Source: Actinomycetes bacterium (GTDB lineage Bacteria > Actinomycetota > Actinomycetes > Actinomycetales > Microbacteriaceae). From it: DNA of 13,247 nt. The first letter of the stretch is position 1. Each line of letters opens with the position of its first letter. Shown one piece after another: positions 12,894-13,247 of the stretch. A program made the translations under genes and the position numbers. A model generated the notes under the pieces. That model searched no databases. It was not told the DNA's origin and was given only the letters and a program-made list of their open reading frames with translations. The DNA is taken from positions 1 through 13,247 of the forward strand of contig JAEZSU010000318.1 in NCBI GenBank assembly GCA_023421635.1, in the 5' to 3' direction.

Positions 12894-13247
12894 CCCGCGA
12901 GTTCCTCCTGCCCGACCTCGGGGAGGGGCTCCGCGAGGCGGAGATCGTGGAGTGGCACGTCGCCGAGGGCGACACGGTGGCACTGAACCAGCCGCTCGCC
13001 GAGGTGGAGACCGCCAAGGCCATCGTCGAACTGCCCTCGCCCTACGCGGGCGTGATCCGGGGGCTTCACGCGCGGGCAGGCGACGTCGTCGCGGTCGGCG
13101 CGCCGCTCGTGTCGGTCGAGCTCGACGGCGAGACGGCGGCCGAGCCGGTCGTGGGGGAGGCGCCGGACCTGCAGCCGGCGGAGCCGGTGGCGGCATCGCC
13201 GGCCGGGGCGACACCCAACCTCGTCGGGTACGGCGCCGCCGTCACCG
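12890..13247 (+). CDS. 2-oxo acid dehydrogenase E2 (lipoyl acyltransferase), 3' end outside window
   Basis: Only the first 119 codons are in the window. They encode an N-terminal lipoyl domain: FLLPDLGEGLREAEIVEWHV (residues 5-24), then EVETAKAIVELPSPYAGVI with the lipoylated Lys43, and a GDVVAVGAPL turn. An Ala/Pro-rich linker then begins (about 80-106) before NLVGYGA, which usually precedes the E3-binding domain. The E3-binding and catalytic domains are cut off by the window end. E2 accepts the acyl group from E1 on its lipoyl arm and passes it to CoA. The GTG at 12890 overlaps the E1-beta stop as GTGA. Which E2 subtype it is cannot be settled from this fragment. Confidence 0.92.
   Translation, partial: MTREFLLPDLGEGLREAEIVEWHVAEGDTVALNQPLAEVETAKAIVELPSPYAGVIRGLHARAGDVVAVGAPLVSVELDGETAAEPVVGEAPDLQPAEPVAASPAGATPNLVGYGAAVT

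Noticed and set aside
11844..13214. Long minus-strand ORF opposite E1-beta and E2
   Set aside because: Low-complexity, Arg/Pro-rich shadow of well-recognised dehydrogenase genes.
1..13247. Defence system, prophage, insertion sequence or CRISPR array
   Set aside because: No transposase, integrase, nuclease-helicase set, repeat-spacer pattern or target-site duplication was found; the genes are ordinary core functions.

Overview
The window is high-GC chromosomal DNA from an actinobacterium, most likely family Microbacteriaceae (Microbacterium-like). Four things suggest this: GC-rich codon use with many GTG starts; TANNNT -10 boxes (often TAGGCT-like) placed 6-7 nt before start codons; an actinobacterial-type GlgA divergent from GlgC; and type B ribosomal protein L31. 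The taxon is inferred from gene content and style, not from an alignment. No mobile element, CRISPR array, tRNA or rRNA was seen, and no stretch over about 175 bp lacks a gene. Gene order looks like ordinary core chromosome, so the novelty lies mostly in regulatory architecture.

Left part (1-1562, all minus strand): a DUF4190 membrane protein, then a three-gene string: DUF3099 membrane protein, a small Cys/His protein, and SURF1 (running off the left edge). The last three overlap by GTGA start/stop junctions. SURF1 assists cytochrome c oxidase assembly, so the string may be a small respiratory membrane unit. A perfect 11-bp inverted repeat flanks a -10 box at the DUF3099 start codon.

Middle (1694-6721): fabG (plus) converges on serB (minus). 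serB lies downstream of glgC (minus), which diverges from glgA/glgM (plus) over only 46 bp. An ABC ATPase gene follows glgA, then rpmE2 (type B L31) with its own promoter and leader and a textbook UUCG terminator. GlgC makes ADP-glucose and the GT4-type GlgA consumes it, for glycogen or maltose-1-phosphate.

Right part (6783-10585): a DEDDh exonuclease (minus) diverges from an alpha/beta hydrolase (plus). The hydrolase gene overlaps tail-to-tail with a CGNR zinc-finger regulator gene (minus), which is divergent from an EamA/DMT transporter gene (plus). That gene in turn overlaps tail-to-tail with an Lrp/AsnC regulator gene (minus).

Right edge (10759-13247): E1-alpha, E1-beta and E2 (partial) genes of a 2-oxo acid dehydrogenase complex, joined by ATGA and GTGA overlaps. 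The complex is probably the branched-chain type, and the divergent Lrp-family gene probably controls it.

The main unexpected pattern is that seven genes (serB, glgC, glgA, ABC ATPase, exonuclease, hydrolase, lrp) have a TANNNT box exactly 6 or 7 nt before the start codon. This predicts leaderless mRNAs. fabG, rpmE2, CGNR, DUF4190 and E1-alpha instead have Shine-Dalgarno sequences.
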